DNA of 64,000 nucleotides from Saccharibacillus endophyticus (GTDB lineage: Bacteria; Bacillota; Bacilli; Paenibacillales; Paenibacillaceae). Below the pieces are notes generated by a model that was not told the origin of the DNA, ran no database searches, and worked only from the letters and a program-made list of their open reading frames with translations. The stretch spans positions 995,595 through 1,059,594 of the forward strand of contig NZ_JAAZWE010000002.1 in the NCBI RefSeq assembly GCF_013185185.1, read 5' to 3'. Within the stretch, counting starts at the first letter, position 1. Each line of letters begins with the position of its first letter. Below, piece by piece: positions 34,887 through 43,914 of this stretch. A program made the translations under genes and the position numbers.

Positions 34887-36062
34887 CTACTTCTTCACCT
34901 TCACCAACAGCGCATTACTCACCGGCCGCCCCGGCTTCGTAATATACTTCCCGTTCATGTACAATCCGCTCGAAGCGCCGCCGTCAAGGTTCATCGCCTG
35001 ATACGCGCCCGCCTGCTTCATGATCCGGGCAAGCTGCGGCATGGAGGCTCTCGGCGTCGTCACCATGATCAGCTCATGGTTCCGCGTGATCCCGATCGCG
35101 CTGCGCGCCGCCTGACCTCGCAGGATCGCCGGATCGCGGAAGCCTTCTCTCGGCGCGTTGACCGCGACGACGCCGTTTTGCACCAGCAGCGGTCCCGCTT
35201 GCACGGCTCCTTCCACCTGTCCCGCTGCATACGCCTGGCCGAATTTCAGACCCGGAATCAGACGCGTCATATGGTTCTGGTCATACGCGAATACCGTCAG
35301 GTTGGAACCGCCATTGACGAACTTCATATTCCCTTTGCTGACCAGATACCCGTACGGCGCTCTGTAGAGCGCCGAGCTGTACGCGTCGAAATACGTCGCG
35401 TTGATCGCCGCATACGCATAGTTTTCCGAAGCGATCCATTTCAGATTCTGCACCGTTCCCGCTTTGTTATGGGCAAAAGCCGCATCGAGCGACACCCGGG
35501 GGTGCATCAGCTGCACGGTGACGATATTCGCCCGGAACGCGGCACCGCCGGAGTAGAACACCTGCTGGCGGTACGTTACCGGCTTGTCCGTCAAGGAACC
35601 GCGCGCGATGATCGGCAGATCCATCGACTGTCCGCCGCTCGCGATGCGCATCGAGGAAGTCGATTCGTGCCATTTGACGTTCAATCCCAGATGCTGCGCG
35701 GCAAAGCCGAGCGGCACGTAAGTCACCCCGTCATAGGCAAAAGGCGCCGCGTCGATCTTTGCCTTTTTGCCGTCCACTTCCGCTTTCTTTTTTCCGATAT
35801 GGAGCACGATCTTCTTGTTGCCTTTCACGATTTCCAACTTACTCGCATCCTGCGCCGCATTGACTTTCGCTCCGGCGAACGTGCTGAGCACGCGGATCGG
35901 AATATACGTGCGGCCCGCCGCCGGGTCCGAGTATCCGAAGATTTTGGCCGAGGACGAGGTCGCAGCTGCCGCCGTGGCAACTTCCGCTCCCGGCACCGCG
36001 CCTGTCGTGATCGTTCCTGCAACCAGCGCGATCGCCAGCAGCGTTTTTAACCCCTTTTTCAT
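34887..36062 (-). CDS. Exported phosphodiester glycosidase-like protein with copper-amine-oxidase-N domain
   Basis: 391-aa secreted protein. A signal peptide runs to about residue 35 (VATAAAA). A copper amine oxidase N-terminal-type stalk domain (about 45-140: RTYIPIRVLSTFAGAKV, VTYVPLGFAAQHLGLNVKW) is a common non-catalytic module in Paenibacillus wall proteins. The C-terminal NAGPA domain has YAAINATYFDAYS, RSAIGITRNHELIMVTTP and AMNLDGGASSGLYMNGK, the N-T-F and D-G-G-x-S/G signature of N-acetylglucosamine-1-phosphodiester alpha-N-acetylglucosaminidase relatives. It may trim wall polymers or exopolysaccharide. ATG after AGGGGA. Confidence 0.87.
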   Translation of the reverse strand: MKKGLKTLLAIALVAGTITTGAVPGAEVATAAAATSSSAKIFGYSDPAAGRTYIPIRVLSTFAGAKVNAAQDASKLEIVKGNKKIVLHIGKKKAEVDGKKAKIDAAPFAYDGVTYVPLGFAAQHLGLNVKWHESTSSMRIASGGQSMDLPIIARGSLTDKPVTYRQQVFYSGGAAFRANIVTVQLMHPRVSLDAAFAHNKAGTVQNLKWIASENYAYAAINATYFDAYSSALYRAPYGYLVSKGNMKFVNGGSNLTVFAYDQNHMTRLIPGLKFGQAYAAGQVEGAVQAGPLLVQNGVVAVNAPREGFRDPAILRGQAARSAIGITRNHELIMVTTPRASMPQLARIMKQAGAYQAMNLDGGASSGLYMNGKYITKPGRPVSNALLVKVKK

Positions 36063-36315
36063 GTGAGCCCTATCCCCTTTGCCTCTGCTTATTCGTTGAA
36101 GGTTGATTTCCGTCAGCCGTGATGACCCTGTTTATTTCTTCCCTTTTATATATCTGTTTTTCCGGCGCCGGAATGAACCTTTTTCAAGAAAAACCCTCCT
36201 TCGGAATTAGATAAAAATCGTAACTTCGCCATTCTCCCGAGAGTCTATTCAAAAGTAAGAACAAAGAACCAAGCCTCAAACATAATACATTGTTTTACAT
36301 ATAAGGAGGCATACT

Positions 36316-37032
36316 GTGATGACGAATGAATGTCCGGAAGAAGTATATCACCGACTTGATCGGCAAAAAGAACAACAGATTCCGCCTACGACTTTCGCGG
36401 AGTCCGTCCGAAAGCTGCTGCGTACGCGAAGCGGGCTAATCGGGCTTGCGGCCGTTCTGCTGCTGATCGGAGCGCTGACCTATACGAGCGTACGCATGCT
36501 GCATTACCGGGAGGTCAGCGAAGTCTTTTACGCGGAAACGGTTCAACGCATGATGGTTCCGGCCGACGAGCTCGTCTTTCTGATTGAAGAGGGGACAAGC
36601 GATGACACTTCGAAAAAGCTAAAAGAAAGCTATAAAGCTTCGGATCTACGGGAGATCGATCGTTTGCAGTTTGAACTTCGGGATGCTTACGAGAGCGTCT
36701 ATCTGCTGTTCGAACCGTCAGAAGGCGGCGACTTGTTCCGCCCGGAGTATCTGATCCGCTTCGATCCCGCCGGTTATTACCGCCCGGTCGAAAATGAACA
36801 CGATCCGTACAAGGCGGCGGCGAACGCTCTGATCGAACCCGACGGACTGAACCGTAAAGCGTTGGAAGACCTCTATGCGATCTGCCTGGATATTCGTTTG
36901 CTGAATCAAGAGAGCGGATACGAATTTATCAACAAACCGCGTTCGGAGCGGGACATGAAGAATCTTTTAAAGCAATGGTCCGAGCGCAATGTTCAGCATC
37001 TGAGCGACCCGCGTTTTCAAATGATCGAATAA
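36316..37032 (+). CDS. Single-pass membrane protein, unknown; paralogue of the gene at 39639
   Basis: 238-aa protein starting at GTG 36316 or ATG 36319 after AAGGAGG. It has a cytosolic N-terminus of ~40 residues and one membrane helix (LIGLAAVLLLIGALTYTSV). A helical outer domain follows with short acidic repeats and a C-terminal SERDMKNLLKQWSERNVQHL. The layout matches the 244-aa protein at 39639: helix at the same place, a Y-F or V-F-Y-A/N-G/E-T segment, LYRLCAEIREL versus LYAICLDIRLL, and a closing S-E-R-D/S-x-R motif. The two genes bracket the DUF4181-like array. Function unknown. Confidence 0.65.
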   Translation: MMTNECPEEVYHRLDRQKEQQIPPTTFAESVRKLLRTRSGLIGLAAVLLLIGALTYTSVRMLHYREVSEVFYAETVQRMMVPADELVFLIEEGTSDDTSKKLKESYKASDLREIDRLQFELRDAYESVYLLFEPSEGGDLFRPEYLIRFDPAGYYRPVENEHDPYKAAANALIEPDGLNRKALEDLYAICLDIRLLNQESGYEFINKPRSERDMKNLLKQWSERNVQHLSDPRFQMIE

Positions 37033-37246
37033 CGGCGGGCCGCCTGCTGACTCGATCTTCCCGCTGCTTTACCCTTTCGAAGGACGCGAAGCGTGGCCGA
37101 CGGTCATGAGCTTGATCGCATTGACCTTTGCGCTGAATGCCGCAGCCGAACGCAAATACGCACCGGCAAAAAGGCAGCATCTGGCGTCCGCGATTCTGTC
37201 GGTGCTTTATATCGGAACGTCTGCGGTATTATACCTAAATTTTTGA
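37033..37246 (+). pseudogene. 5'-truncated DUF4181-like gene remnant
   Basis: The frame ending at TGA 37246 reads SIFPLLYPFEGREAWPTVMS, then LIALTFALNAAAERKYAPAK and RQHLASAILSVLYIGTSAVLYLN. This is the C-terminal half of the family at 37305-39368 (compare SWLEKKYLPNTKRHIATLLS). The N-terminal half is missing, and a stop lies just upstream in the same frame. Translation could only begin at ATG 37106, without a good ribosome site. Confidence 0.6.
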
Positions 37247-37304
37247 ATCGATCACCCAACTAATTCCACTTATAAAGCGTTTATTCATATAGAGGTGAAC
37301 GCTT

Positions 37305-37667
37305 ATGGGAGATTACTCGAATTTGATCGTCATTGTATTGATTGTTGCTTTGCGATTTCTTATGGATCGGCTGATCGTTCGCGGCGAAGATCGTCGCAGG
37401 CTTACCGATCTGGATAAGCCGCGAATCTACTCATTGATCATCAACGGAGTCGTGATCGCCTCGATTATTGCATTGATTATTTTCGTCGGAGATACGCCTT
37501 TATTCGTAGGACTTGCCCTTGGCCTTTTTGCGCTGTTCGGTCTATCTCAATCGTGGCTGGAAAAGAAGTACCTGCCGAATACCAAGCGTCATATCGCAAC
37601 CTTGCTTTCGATCGGGTGCGCGATAATCGTGCTCGGCTCTTATATGCTGTTTTATCCGATGGCCTGA
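37305..37667 (+). CDS. Small membrane protein, DUF4181-like (array member 1)
   Basis: 120-aa protein with about four helices, ATG 37305 after GAGGTG. Residues ~20-35 are the charged segment RLIVRGEDRRRLTDLDKPRI. The conserved SWLEKKYLPNTKRHIATLLS is near 85-105. First intact copy of a four-gene tandem family on one strand, gaps of 16-82 bp between most neighbours. Copies differ enough not to be recent duplicates. Confidence 0.72.
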   Translation: MGDYSNLIVIVLIVALRFLMDRLIVRGEDRRRLTDLDKPRIYSLIINGVVIASIIALIIFVGDTPLFVGLALGLFALFGLSQSWLEKKYLPNTKRHIATLLSIGCAIIVLGSYMLFYPMA

Positions 37668-37703
37668 TTCGCCAATCTTATACGCAAAAGGAGGACCCCT
37701 ACC

Positions 37704-38066
37704 ATGAACTACGCCGCTTTCCCGATCATCACGTTAGGTAACCTGGTCGTCGTGCTGCTGATCTATTTCGTCTTTCCGCGCTTTATCGTAACGGGGCCGG
37801 ACCAGCGCAGGCTTCAAGACATTCCGCGATTGGATCTGGCTGTGAAAATCGCTCTTTTTTCCGTGATCGTCATCCTGCTCATAGCGGCCGCCCTGAATAT
37901 GAATCTCGACTTTGTCGGATTTCCGCTCGCGATCCTTTTCGGTCTTCTGATCCTGTTCATGGAGAAAAAATATTTGCCCGCAACGCGTCGCCACTTGGTC
38001 ACGCTGTGCTGGATCGGCTTTACGTGCGTGCTTTTCGGCATTTATTTCGGAGTCGCTTATTTTTAA
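37704..38066 (+). CDS. Small membrane protein, DUF4181-like (array member 2)
   Basis: 120-aa paralogue: FPRFIVTGPDQRRLQDIPRL near residues 20-40, then helices, then LFMEKKYLPATRRHLVTLCW near 85-105. ATG 37704 is preceded by AAAAGGAGG. Closest in the array to the next gene (shared ITVTGP.. and KKYLP.TRR segments). Confidence 0.72.
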   Translation: MNYAAFPIITLGNLVVVLLIYFVFPRFIVTGPDQRRLQDIPRLDLAVKIALFSVIVILLIAAALNMNLDFVGFPLAILFGLLILFMEKKYLPATRRHLVTLCWIGFTCVLFGIYFGVAYF

Positions 38067-38089
38067 AACATGAATAGGAGGCCTGCCGC

Positions 38090-38464
38090 ATGACTGCCAC
38101 CTTGTTCTCTATCGTGCTCCCCGGCATCATTATCGTATCCATATTGGCTTACGCCGTGCTGCCGCGCTGGATCGTCGTTACCGGACCGGGCAAGCTCATC
38201 CACAAAGACGTGCCGAAGCTTAATCGTTACCTGAATATCGTGGCTTGGACGCAGCTGGTGCTCATGTTCGTAACGGTTGTCTTGGAACTTCCGCGACCGC
38301 AAATGGAACTGATCTTCTTCGCGTTGATTGCGGTGACGGGGATTGCGTTTGCCCTATTAGAGAAAAAGTATTTGCCCGGCACAAGGCGTTATTGGGTCAC
38401 GTTATGCTGGGTCGCAGGGATGTGCATCGTGTTCGCCATCTATGGATGGGTCGCTTATTTCTGA
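38090..38464 (+). CDS. Small membrane protein, DUF4181-like (array member 3)
   Basis: 124-aa paralogue with RWIVVTGPGKLIHKDVPKLN and LLEKKYLPGTRRYWVTLCWV. It starts 23 bp after member 2, ATG preceded by TAGGAGG. Likely co-transcribed with members 1 and 2. Confidence 0.72.
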   Translation: MTATLFSIVLPGIIIVSILAYAVLPRWIVVTGPGKLIHKDVPKLNRYLNIVAWTQLVLMFVTVVLELPRPQMELIFFALIAVTGIAFALLEKKYLPGTRRYWVTLCWVAGMCIVFAIYGWVAYF

Positions 38465-38546
38465 ACGGCTCGGTGATACAAAAATGCGATTCCCTTCGTC
38501 TTCTTTGCAAACCAATCTGTCCGAATGATCGAAGGGAGCCAAAAGC

Positions 38547-38984
38547 ATGAATCCGACCGAACTTAAATCCGCGCCTCCGTCCAAAAAGCTAAAAAGAAAT
38601 CGGCTGCTGTCGTTAATCACCATCGTCGTCTCTGTCTGCGCGATCGTCATCATTGCCACGCAGGCCTTCGGAATTCTTCACTCGATGCGCCCGCTCACCG
38701 TTACGTTGAAAAATAATACGAATTCCGAAATCATTTCCGTCGAGTTTCGTATGACCCACATGGACACTCCGTACGTATTCGAACGAACCGTCCCCGCTGG
38801 CGAGAGCCGCAATATCCGACCGGAGTTCGAGAATCTGGTCGAAGGCGAGATGACCTTTACCGCCGCGGACGCCGAAGGTCGCCGTTACACAGGTATCGCC
38901 TGCGGCTACACGTCAAGATTGAGCGGGGAATCCACCATCACGATCGACGCGAATGGAGTTGCGATCCAAGCTGAATGCAGTTAA
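38547..38984 (+). CDS. Single-pass membrane protein with outer beta domain
   Basis: 145-aa protein in the middle of the array but not of the same family. It has a basic N-terminus (SKKLKRNR) and one helix (LLSLITIVVSVCAIVIIAT, ~20-38). The outer ~100-residue domain begins LTVTLKNNTNSEIISVEFRM and ends with two cysteines (IACGYT, AECS) that could form a disulfide. ATG 38547 after GAAGGGAG. Unknown; its place in the array suggests a shared envelope role. Confidence 0.65.
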   Translation: MNPTELKSAPPSKKLKRNRLLSLITIVVSVCAIVIIATQAFGILHSMRPLTVTLKNNTNSEIISVEFRMTHMDTPYVFERTVPAGESRNIRPEFENLVEGEMTFTAADAEGRRYTGIACGYTSRLSGESTITIDANGVAIQAECS

Positions 38985-38999
38985 AAAGGAGGACTATCC

Positions 39000-39368
39000 A
39001 TGACACCAGAAGGTACAGCCGCAATGATTCTACTCGCGATCATCATCGGAGCCCGGCTTTTATTCGGCAAACTGTTCGTCAACCGCAGCGATTCGCGCAA
39101 ATTGCATCAGACGGTAAAAGGATACATCTCAACGACGCTCGGTGGTCTCATCGTCATTATCCTGGGCTTCAGCTTACGCTTTTGGGGACTGGATGTCGCG
39201 ACCGCTCAAGGCATACTGCTCGGCTTATTGGCATTGCTCGGCGGCTACTACGCTTTCCTCGAATGGCGATATATCCGCGAATCCCGCAGGCATGTCGCGA
39301 CGCTGTTGACGACGGTTGTCACAGTAGCAGTGCTCGGCGTGTACATTTTAATACTGCCGATCGTATAA
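39000..39368 (+). CDS. Small membrane protein, DUF4181-like (array member 4)
   Basis: 122-aa paralogue: KLFVNRSDSRKLHQTVKGYI near 20-40 and FLEWRYIRESRRHVATLLTT near 82-100, the variant with W-R-Y. It starts 15 bp after the previous gene, ATG preceded by AAAAGGAGG. A terminator structure follows. Confidence 0.72.
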   Translation: MTPEGTAAMILLAIIIGARLLFGKLFVNRSDSRKLHQTVKGYISTTLGGLIVIILGFSLRFWGLDVATAQGILLGLLALLGGYYAFLEWRYIRESRRHVATLLTTVVTVAVLGVYILILPIV

Positions 39369-39378
39369 AAAAGAACTC

Positions 39379-39451
39379 AAAAAGCTCTTTAAACCCAACG
39401 GCCTTTTACGCGCAATCTTTTCGGGAAAGGTCGTCGTTTAAGAGCTTTTTT
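39379..39451 (+). terminator. Long hairpin terminator after the array
   Basis: AAAAAGCTCTTTAAAC (39379-39394) pairs, with one bulge, with GTTTAAGAGCTTTTTT (39436-39451). An inner ACGGCCTTT/AAAGGTCGT pair extends the stem. It ends in six T residues. Confidence 0.7.
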
Positions 39452-39638
39452 GCCGTCCAATCAACCGCAGCCTGAATTTTTACGCCTTTTCGTTTCGGAA
39501 CAGATTGCGGAATCGGATTTCGGGGTGAAAAGAAAGTAAGGGTTGCGTCGCGGCGAAAAAGATAAAACGCGATAAAAAATTCGCTCTTCCTTAACTGGAA
39601 AAGCGACCCCTCATCAGGGACAAAGGAGGACGTATCCG

Positions 39639-40373
39639 ATGAACCTACCGGAATTGACACCCATGCAAGATCCCCGCGAATATTCGCTTCAGCGAAGAAC
39701 GGGATCGACGGTTTTGAACGGCGAGCCAGAATCGAAGCCGAACCGGGCGGCGCTGATCGCGGGCGCGGCCGCTTTCCTGCTGACGGCCACGCTGATCTCC
39801 GCCGTGCGAAAAGTCGAACGTCGCCGCGCGGTCAAGCGTTACTTCAACGGGGAAACGACGGATCGGCTGGCTGCTTCCGCGGATACCCTCGCCGGAATGA
39901 TTGAGATGGCTTCGCGGGAAGCGGCGGCGGCAGGAAGTTATCCGGCCTCGTTCCCGTTGGAGATCGAGCGCGAGCAGCATCGGCTAATCGAAGCGTACGC
40001 CGATCTGTACCGGGCGCTAAGCAACGAAGAAAAAAGCCGATTGGTCGAACCGGAACGGCTGCTGCTGTTCAACGGGATCGCCGCTTTCCAATCGCTGCCC
40101 CCGGCAGACGCGCCGACCGCGGCGACGGCCAACCGCGGCCGGGCGCTCGGCAAACTGGAATCGGCAGCGGCCGCAAGCGGCGCCGGGCCGTCCGGCGTGC
40201 GCTTCGTGCCGAACGAATCGCAGCGGGAATCGCTGAGTAATCTGTACCGGCTGTGCGCGGAAATTCGGGAGCTGGCCGATATCGATAACCGTTCGTCGTA
40301 CGGCGCCGAACGCTCGGAGCGTTCCGCCGCACGGATGCTGGACGGAATCGGACGCCGAGCCGAAGACGGCTGA
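39639..40373 (+). CDS. Single-pass membrane protein, unknown; paralogue of the gene at 36316
   Basis: 244-aa protein, ATG 39639 after AAAGGAGG. One helix (AALIAGAAAFLLTATLISAV, ~37-57) is followed by a helical Ala- and Arg-rich outer part with LYRLCAEIRELADIDNRSSY and a closing SERSAARMLDGI. It is more G+C-rich than its counterpart, so they diverged long ago. It ends in a strong terminator. Confidence 0.62.
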   Translation: MNLPELTPMQDPREYSLQRRTGSTVLNGEPESKPNRAALIAGAAAFLLTATLISAVRKVERRRAVKRYFNGETTDRLAASADTLAGMIEMASREAAAAGSYPASFPLEIEREQHRLIEAYADLYRALSNEEKSRLVEPERLLLFNGIAAFQSLPPADAPTAATANRGRALGKLESAAAASGAGPSGVRFVPNESQRESLSNLYRLCAEIRELADIDNRSSYGAERSERSAARMLDGIGRRAEDG

Positions 40374-40470
40374 TCCGTGCCGGCAGCCAAGCGATGCTTC
40401 GTCGCGCGGACGCCGGACGATAGGCATGTCCGGCTTCTCGCGAACGTGCCGTACCGATAGGTCCGCAGCA

Positions 40471-40509
40471 AAAAAGCGCGTCGTCCGTTCGTCGGACGAC
40501 GCGCTTTTT
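40471..40509. terminator. Bidirectional terminator
   Basis: GCGCGTCGTCCG (40476-40487) pairs with CGGACGACGCGC (40493-40504), flanked by an A-run and a T-run. It serves the convergent genes ending at 40373 and 40555. Confidence 0.9.
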
Positions 40510-40554
40510 CATGATTCGGCAAGGAAAACTCGGCGTCGATGCGGCAAACAGAAA

Positions 40555-42105
40555 TCAGCCGAGGCGCGCTTGCGGCTGATCCTCGTCGCCCGATGCCGAT
40601 TCCGCCGATTCGTCGATCATGCCGCGCAGCGCGGCTTCGTTATGGCGGATGCGTTCCAGAATATCGGCGTTTTTGCGCACCAGTTCGACCAGCGAAGCGG
40701 ACACCTGCTGCATGGCGGCGGTGGACTGCTCGCCGATCGCGGCCAGGCTTTCGGAAGAACGCTCGATCTCGTCCGACGAAGCCCGGACGGTGCCGATCTG
40801 ATCGTCGCAGTGCAGCACGGATTCGCTGACTTGATCCACGGCGGACGTAATGGAAGCGAACACGTCGCGCGTTTCCGATACCATGCCCATGCATTCCTGC
40901 ATCCGCACCGCGATCGATTGCATGCTGCGCTGCGTGATGTCCGAATGGCCGCCGACCAGCGTCAAGTTGCCGGAAATCTGCTCCGCCGCTTTCGCGGACA
41001 GATCGGCCAGCTTGCGGATCTCGTCCGCCACCACCGCGAAGCCCCGGCCGGATTCTCCGGCGCGGGCCGCTTCGATGCTGGCGTTAAGCGACAGCAGATT
41101 GGTCTGCGACGAGATTTCCTGAATGGTCCCGATCAGCTCCGAAGAAGCGGAGACTTGTCCGGCCAGGCGGTTCACTTCGTCCGCCGCGGCCCGCACTTGG
41201 CTTTCGAATTCGCCGATCAGGCGATGCAGCCCTTCGACGATCTCGTCGCCCCGATGGGAAGAATCGGCCGCGGCGCCGCTTTTCTCGCGCAGCTGGCGCA
41301 GCGATTCCATCAGGCCGCCGAGCTGGTCGCCGCTGACGCGAATCGATTCGGTAACGCCGCCCAGCAGCTCGTTTTGCGAGACCGCGCCGTGCGTCACTTC
41401 CTGCACAGCGATATTCATTTCGTCGAACGACGTCGCGTTTTCGCGGCTGCCGGCCGATACGACTTCCATATTATCCGAGACGACCCGGACGTTTTCCCGA
41501 AGCGAAGCGCTTTGACGTTCCGTGCGCTCCAACAGCTTTTGCGTTTCCTGCTGCAATTCGGCCACTTGACGGAACATCCGGTTCGCGATGCGCTGGAAAT
41601 TGAACAAAATGACGCTGATGATCACGAAGAAAAACAGATGCGCGACGATATGGTCCTTTTCCAATCCGAACGTGCTGCCGCTCTGAATATACGTGGTCAG
41701 CATCAACGCCGCTCCCGCGAATCCGACGTACAGCGGACCGCGCTGCATATACACGAGAGACAGTACGAGCAGCAGATAGACCGGCACGATATTGACCGGG
41801 CTCGGCACGATCAGATTGGCGGCCGTATGGGTGAGCGCCAAAACGCCGAGCGCCACGTACGGAATCGCGTTCTCTTTTTTGCGGCCGAAATGCATGATGC
41901 CCACGGCAATCGCGCAGGTCAGATCGCCGGCCATCAAAATATAGCGATCGCTTGCTTCCATCTCCACCGACAGATACATCAGCACCACAAGCGCGGCGAT
42001 AATCGCCAGCGAGTAAAACACGAGACGGTTTTTGAGACGTAAATCTTCGTAACGCAGTTTGTTCCAGTCTTTCAATGCGCTCACATCCCCGGTTGTTTTC
42101 GTCAC
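40555..42105 (-). CDS. Methyl-accepting chemotaxis protein with multi-helix membrane sensor
   Basis: 516-aa chemoreceptor. The N-terminal ~190 residues hold about six membrane helices and no large outside domain. There is no obvious HAMP. The signalling domain follows, with the conserved tip [20 protein letters not shown] then [18 protein letters not shown] (about 335-375), where CheA and CheW bind. Starts with GTG 42105, or GTG eight codons later. Sensing may be of membrane state or a small permeating compound. Confidence 0.88.
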   Translation of the reverse strand: MTKTTGDVSALKDWNKLRYEDLRLKNRLVFYSLAIIAALVVLMYLSVEMEASDRYILMAGDLTCAIAVGIMHFGRKKENAIPYVALGVLALTHTAANLIVPSPVNIVPVYLLLVLSLVYMQRGPLYVGFAGAALMLTTYIQSGSTFGLEKDHIVAHLFFFVIISVILFNFQRIANRMFRQVAELQQETQKLLERTERQSASLRENVRVVSDNMEVVSAGSRENATSFDEMNIAVQEVTHGAVSQNELLGGVTESIRVSGDQLGGLMESLRQLREKSGAAADSSHRGDEIVEGLHRLIGEFESQVRAAADEVNRLAGQVSASSELIGTIQEISSQTNLLSLNASIEAARAGESGRGFAVVADEIRKLADLSAKAAEQISGNLTLVGGHSDITQRSMQSIAVRMQECMGMVSETRDVFASITSAVDQVSESVLHCDDQIGTVRASSDEIERSSESLAAIGEQSTAAMQQVSASLVELVRKNADILERIRHNEAALRGMIDESAESASGDEDQPQARLG

Positions 42106-42248
42106 ACCCTTTATTAATCGGTAAAAAGAACTAGGAACTTTAGACTAAAGACATGGTTTTATCCGCATGTAAAAAATTTCGGCGATGCTCGTAACGATCT
42201 GGCTCGTACAAGGGTTAAACAAGTAATGAAAGCAAAGGAGATGATCTT

Positions 42249-42524
42249 ATGGGCAGACGCGCGACGGTACAAAACAGTCCGGAGCTCGACGAAATCCGAG
42301 CCGAATACGAACGGCTTTGGACGGACATGCAGCAAGCCGATGCGAAAAAGGCGATGCGAATCTTGGAACGCGGCAGGCGTAAACTTTCGCCTCCCAAACT
42401 CCGCTTGATCGAAATGCTCAAACCGCTGCGCAGCCGTCTGCTATGGGCCATCCCGCTGGGAACGGTAACGGCGATCGGCGCTTCGTACGCCGCATTTATT
42501 TGGATCGCATTGTGGGTGGAATAA
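42249..42524 (+). CDS. Small membrane-tethered hypothetical protein
   Basis: 91-aa protein, ATG 42249 after AAAGGAG. Residues 1-63 are charged and helical (ELDEIRAEYERLWTDMQQAD, RILERGRRKLSPPKLRLIEM), with one C-terminal helix (LLWAIPLGTVTAIGASYAAFIWIALWV). Not recognised. Its 3' side carries a structured repeat element. Confidence 0.6.
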   Translation: MGRRATVQNSPELDEIRAEYERLWTDMQQADAKKAMRILERGRRKLSPPKLRLIEMLKPLRSRLLWAIPLGTVTAIGASYAAFIWIALWVE

Positions 42525-42595
42525 CAAAGATAGCAAAAAAGGAAGAAGCTATATAAGCCTCTTCCCTTAACCTACCAAGAAAGTCCAACGTAACT

Positions 42596-42728
42596 GGAAG
42601 CGAGAAGACGGAGAGAGAAATTCAGGTCAAGACGCCTTTGAACTCGGAAAATTCCTTAGTTAAACCCAATCCCTTTTCCGAGTGAGACAGCGGCTTTACC
42701 GAATTTGTCTCGGAGTCTTCTCGCTTCC
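42596..42728. repeat. Structured intergenic element, copy A
   Basis: GGAAGCGAGAAGAC (42596-42609) pairs with its exact complement (42715-42728). Nested inside is ACTCGGAAAA/TTTTCCGAGT (42642-42651/42674-42683). The interior shares GACGCCTTTGA, GGAAA, ACAGCGGCT and CGAATT in the same order with copy B at 54545-54704. It ends 11 bp from the stop of the leftward gene at 42739. Confidence 0.65.
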
Positions 42729-42738
42729 TCCCGCCATT

Positions 42739-43713
42739 CTATCGCGCCGGAGCGAAATCCTTCACCGGCTCCAAAATCCGCTCTATCTTCGCAAGCGTCT
42801 CCTCACTCAACACTACGCCGGATGCAGCCGCGTTCTCGCGTACCTGCTCCGCACGGCTTGCGCCGATAATCGCGGAACTCACGCCTTTCTGTCGCAAAAT
42901 CCAGGCCAAAGCCAACTGCGACAGCTTCAAGTCCAGGCTTTCCGCAAGCTGGTTCAACTCCTGCGTCACGTTCAATACATCGTCGCGCAGATAGCTGCCG
43001 ATCACCTGATTGACCGAGCTGTCCGCAGCGCGCGTGCCTTCGGCGGGCTTTTGCCCCGGCTTGTATTTCCCGGTCAAAATTCCTTGCGCCAGCGGCGAGA
43101 ACACAACCTGTCCCAACCCGGCTTGCTCCGATACCGGCAGCACTTCGTCCTCGATATAACGTTCGAACAGATTGTAGATCGGCTGGTTCGACGCGAGCGG
43201 ACGCAGATTGCGGCGGTCCGAGATCGCGGCTGCGGACGCGATCTGCGCGGCGGTCCATTCGCTGACGCCTGCATACAGAATTTTGCCCTGCGCCGTCAGA
43301 TCGTCAAGCGCGCGCAGCGTCTCTTCGACCGGCGTGTCGTTGTCGTAACGATGGCAGAAATAGACGTCGATATAGTCCGTGCCCAGCCGCTTCAGGCTGG
43401 CTTCGCACTGTTCGACGATATGCTTGCGCGACAAACCGCGGTCGTTGGGACCGTCGCCCATCGGGAAGAACACCTTCGTGCTCAGCACATAGCTTGAACG
43501 CTCGTACTTGCTGAGCGCCGCTCCCATGGCCTTTTCCCCTTCGCCGCGATTATACGCATTGGCGGTGTCGAAGAAGTTAATCCCCTGTTCAAAAGCCGCT
43601 TCGATGCACAGATCCGCAGCTTTTTGCTCAGCCGCCGTGCCATAAGTAAGCCAGCTTCCCAACCCGATCTCGCTGACTTTAAGACCGGTACGTCCCAGAT
43701 TCCGATATTTCAT
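42739..43713 (-). CDS. Aldo/keto reductase
   Basis: 324-aa TIM-barrel NADPH-dependent reductase of the Kv-beta/YhdN-like branch. Signatures: KYRNLGRTGLKVSEIGLGSW at the start, GINFFDTANAY with the catalytic Asp and Tyr (~47-57), VLSTKVFFP with the Lys, YFCHRYDNDTP with the His, and WILRQKGVSSAIIGASRAEQ near the cofactor. It reduces carbonyls in the cytosol; physiological substrate unknown. ATG 43713 after GGAGGA. Single-gene unit. Confidence 0.9.
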   Translation of the reverse strand: MKYRNLGRTGLKVSEIGLGSWLTYGTAAEQKAADLCIEAAFEQGINFFDTANAYNRGEGEKAMGAALSKYERSSYVLSTKVFFPMGDGPNDRGLSRKHIVEQCEASLKRLGTDYIDVYFCHRYDNDTPVEETLRALDDLTAQGKILYAGVSEWTAAQIASAAAISDRRNLRPLASNQPIYNLFERYIEDEVLPVSEQAGLGQVVFSPLAQGILTGKYKPGQKPAEGTRAADSSVNQVIGSYLRDDVLNVTQELNQLAESLDLKLSQLALAWILRQKGVSSAIIGASRAEQVRENAAASGVVLSEETLAKIERILEPVKDFAPAR

Positions 43714-43842
43714 CGTTTGTTCCTCCTCGGATCAAATAGATTTCGTTATTCCTTAATCATTCCATTAAATATTAACGAATCGTATTCCGCTCCGCAACCG
43801 CTTTCTTTTTTTTGCGCGTTGCGGTGGAATAGCGGAATATGC

Positions 43843-43884
43843 AAAAAGCCGTTCCTTGACACGCGTCTGCGTCCGGAACGGCTT
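43843..43884 (-). terminator. Rho-independent terminator
   Basis: On the minus strand AAGCCGTTCC (43884-43875) pairs with GGAACGGCTT (43854-43845) and runs into TTT. It closes the leftward gene ending at 43915. Confidence 0.8.
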
Positions 43885-43914
43885 CGGGTCATACCTGCTT
43901 GATTCTGTCGACGA

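Noticed and set aside
37233..37246. Third copy of the ACCTAAATTAGGT palindrome
   Set aside because: TACCTAAATTTTTGA has only one half-site and lies inside the coding remnant's last codons.
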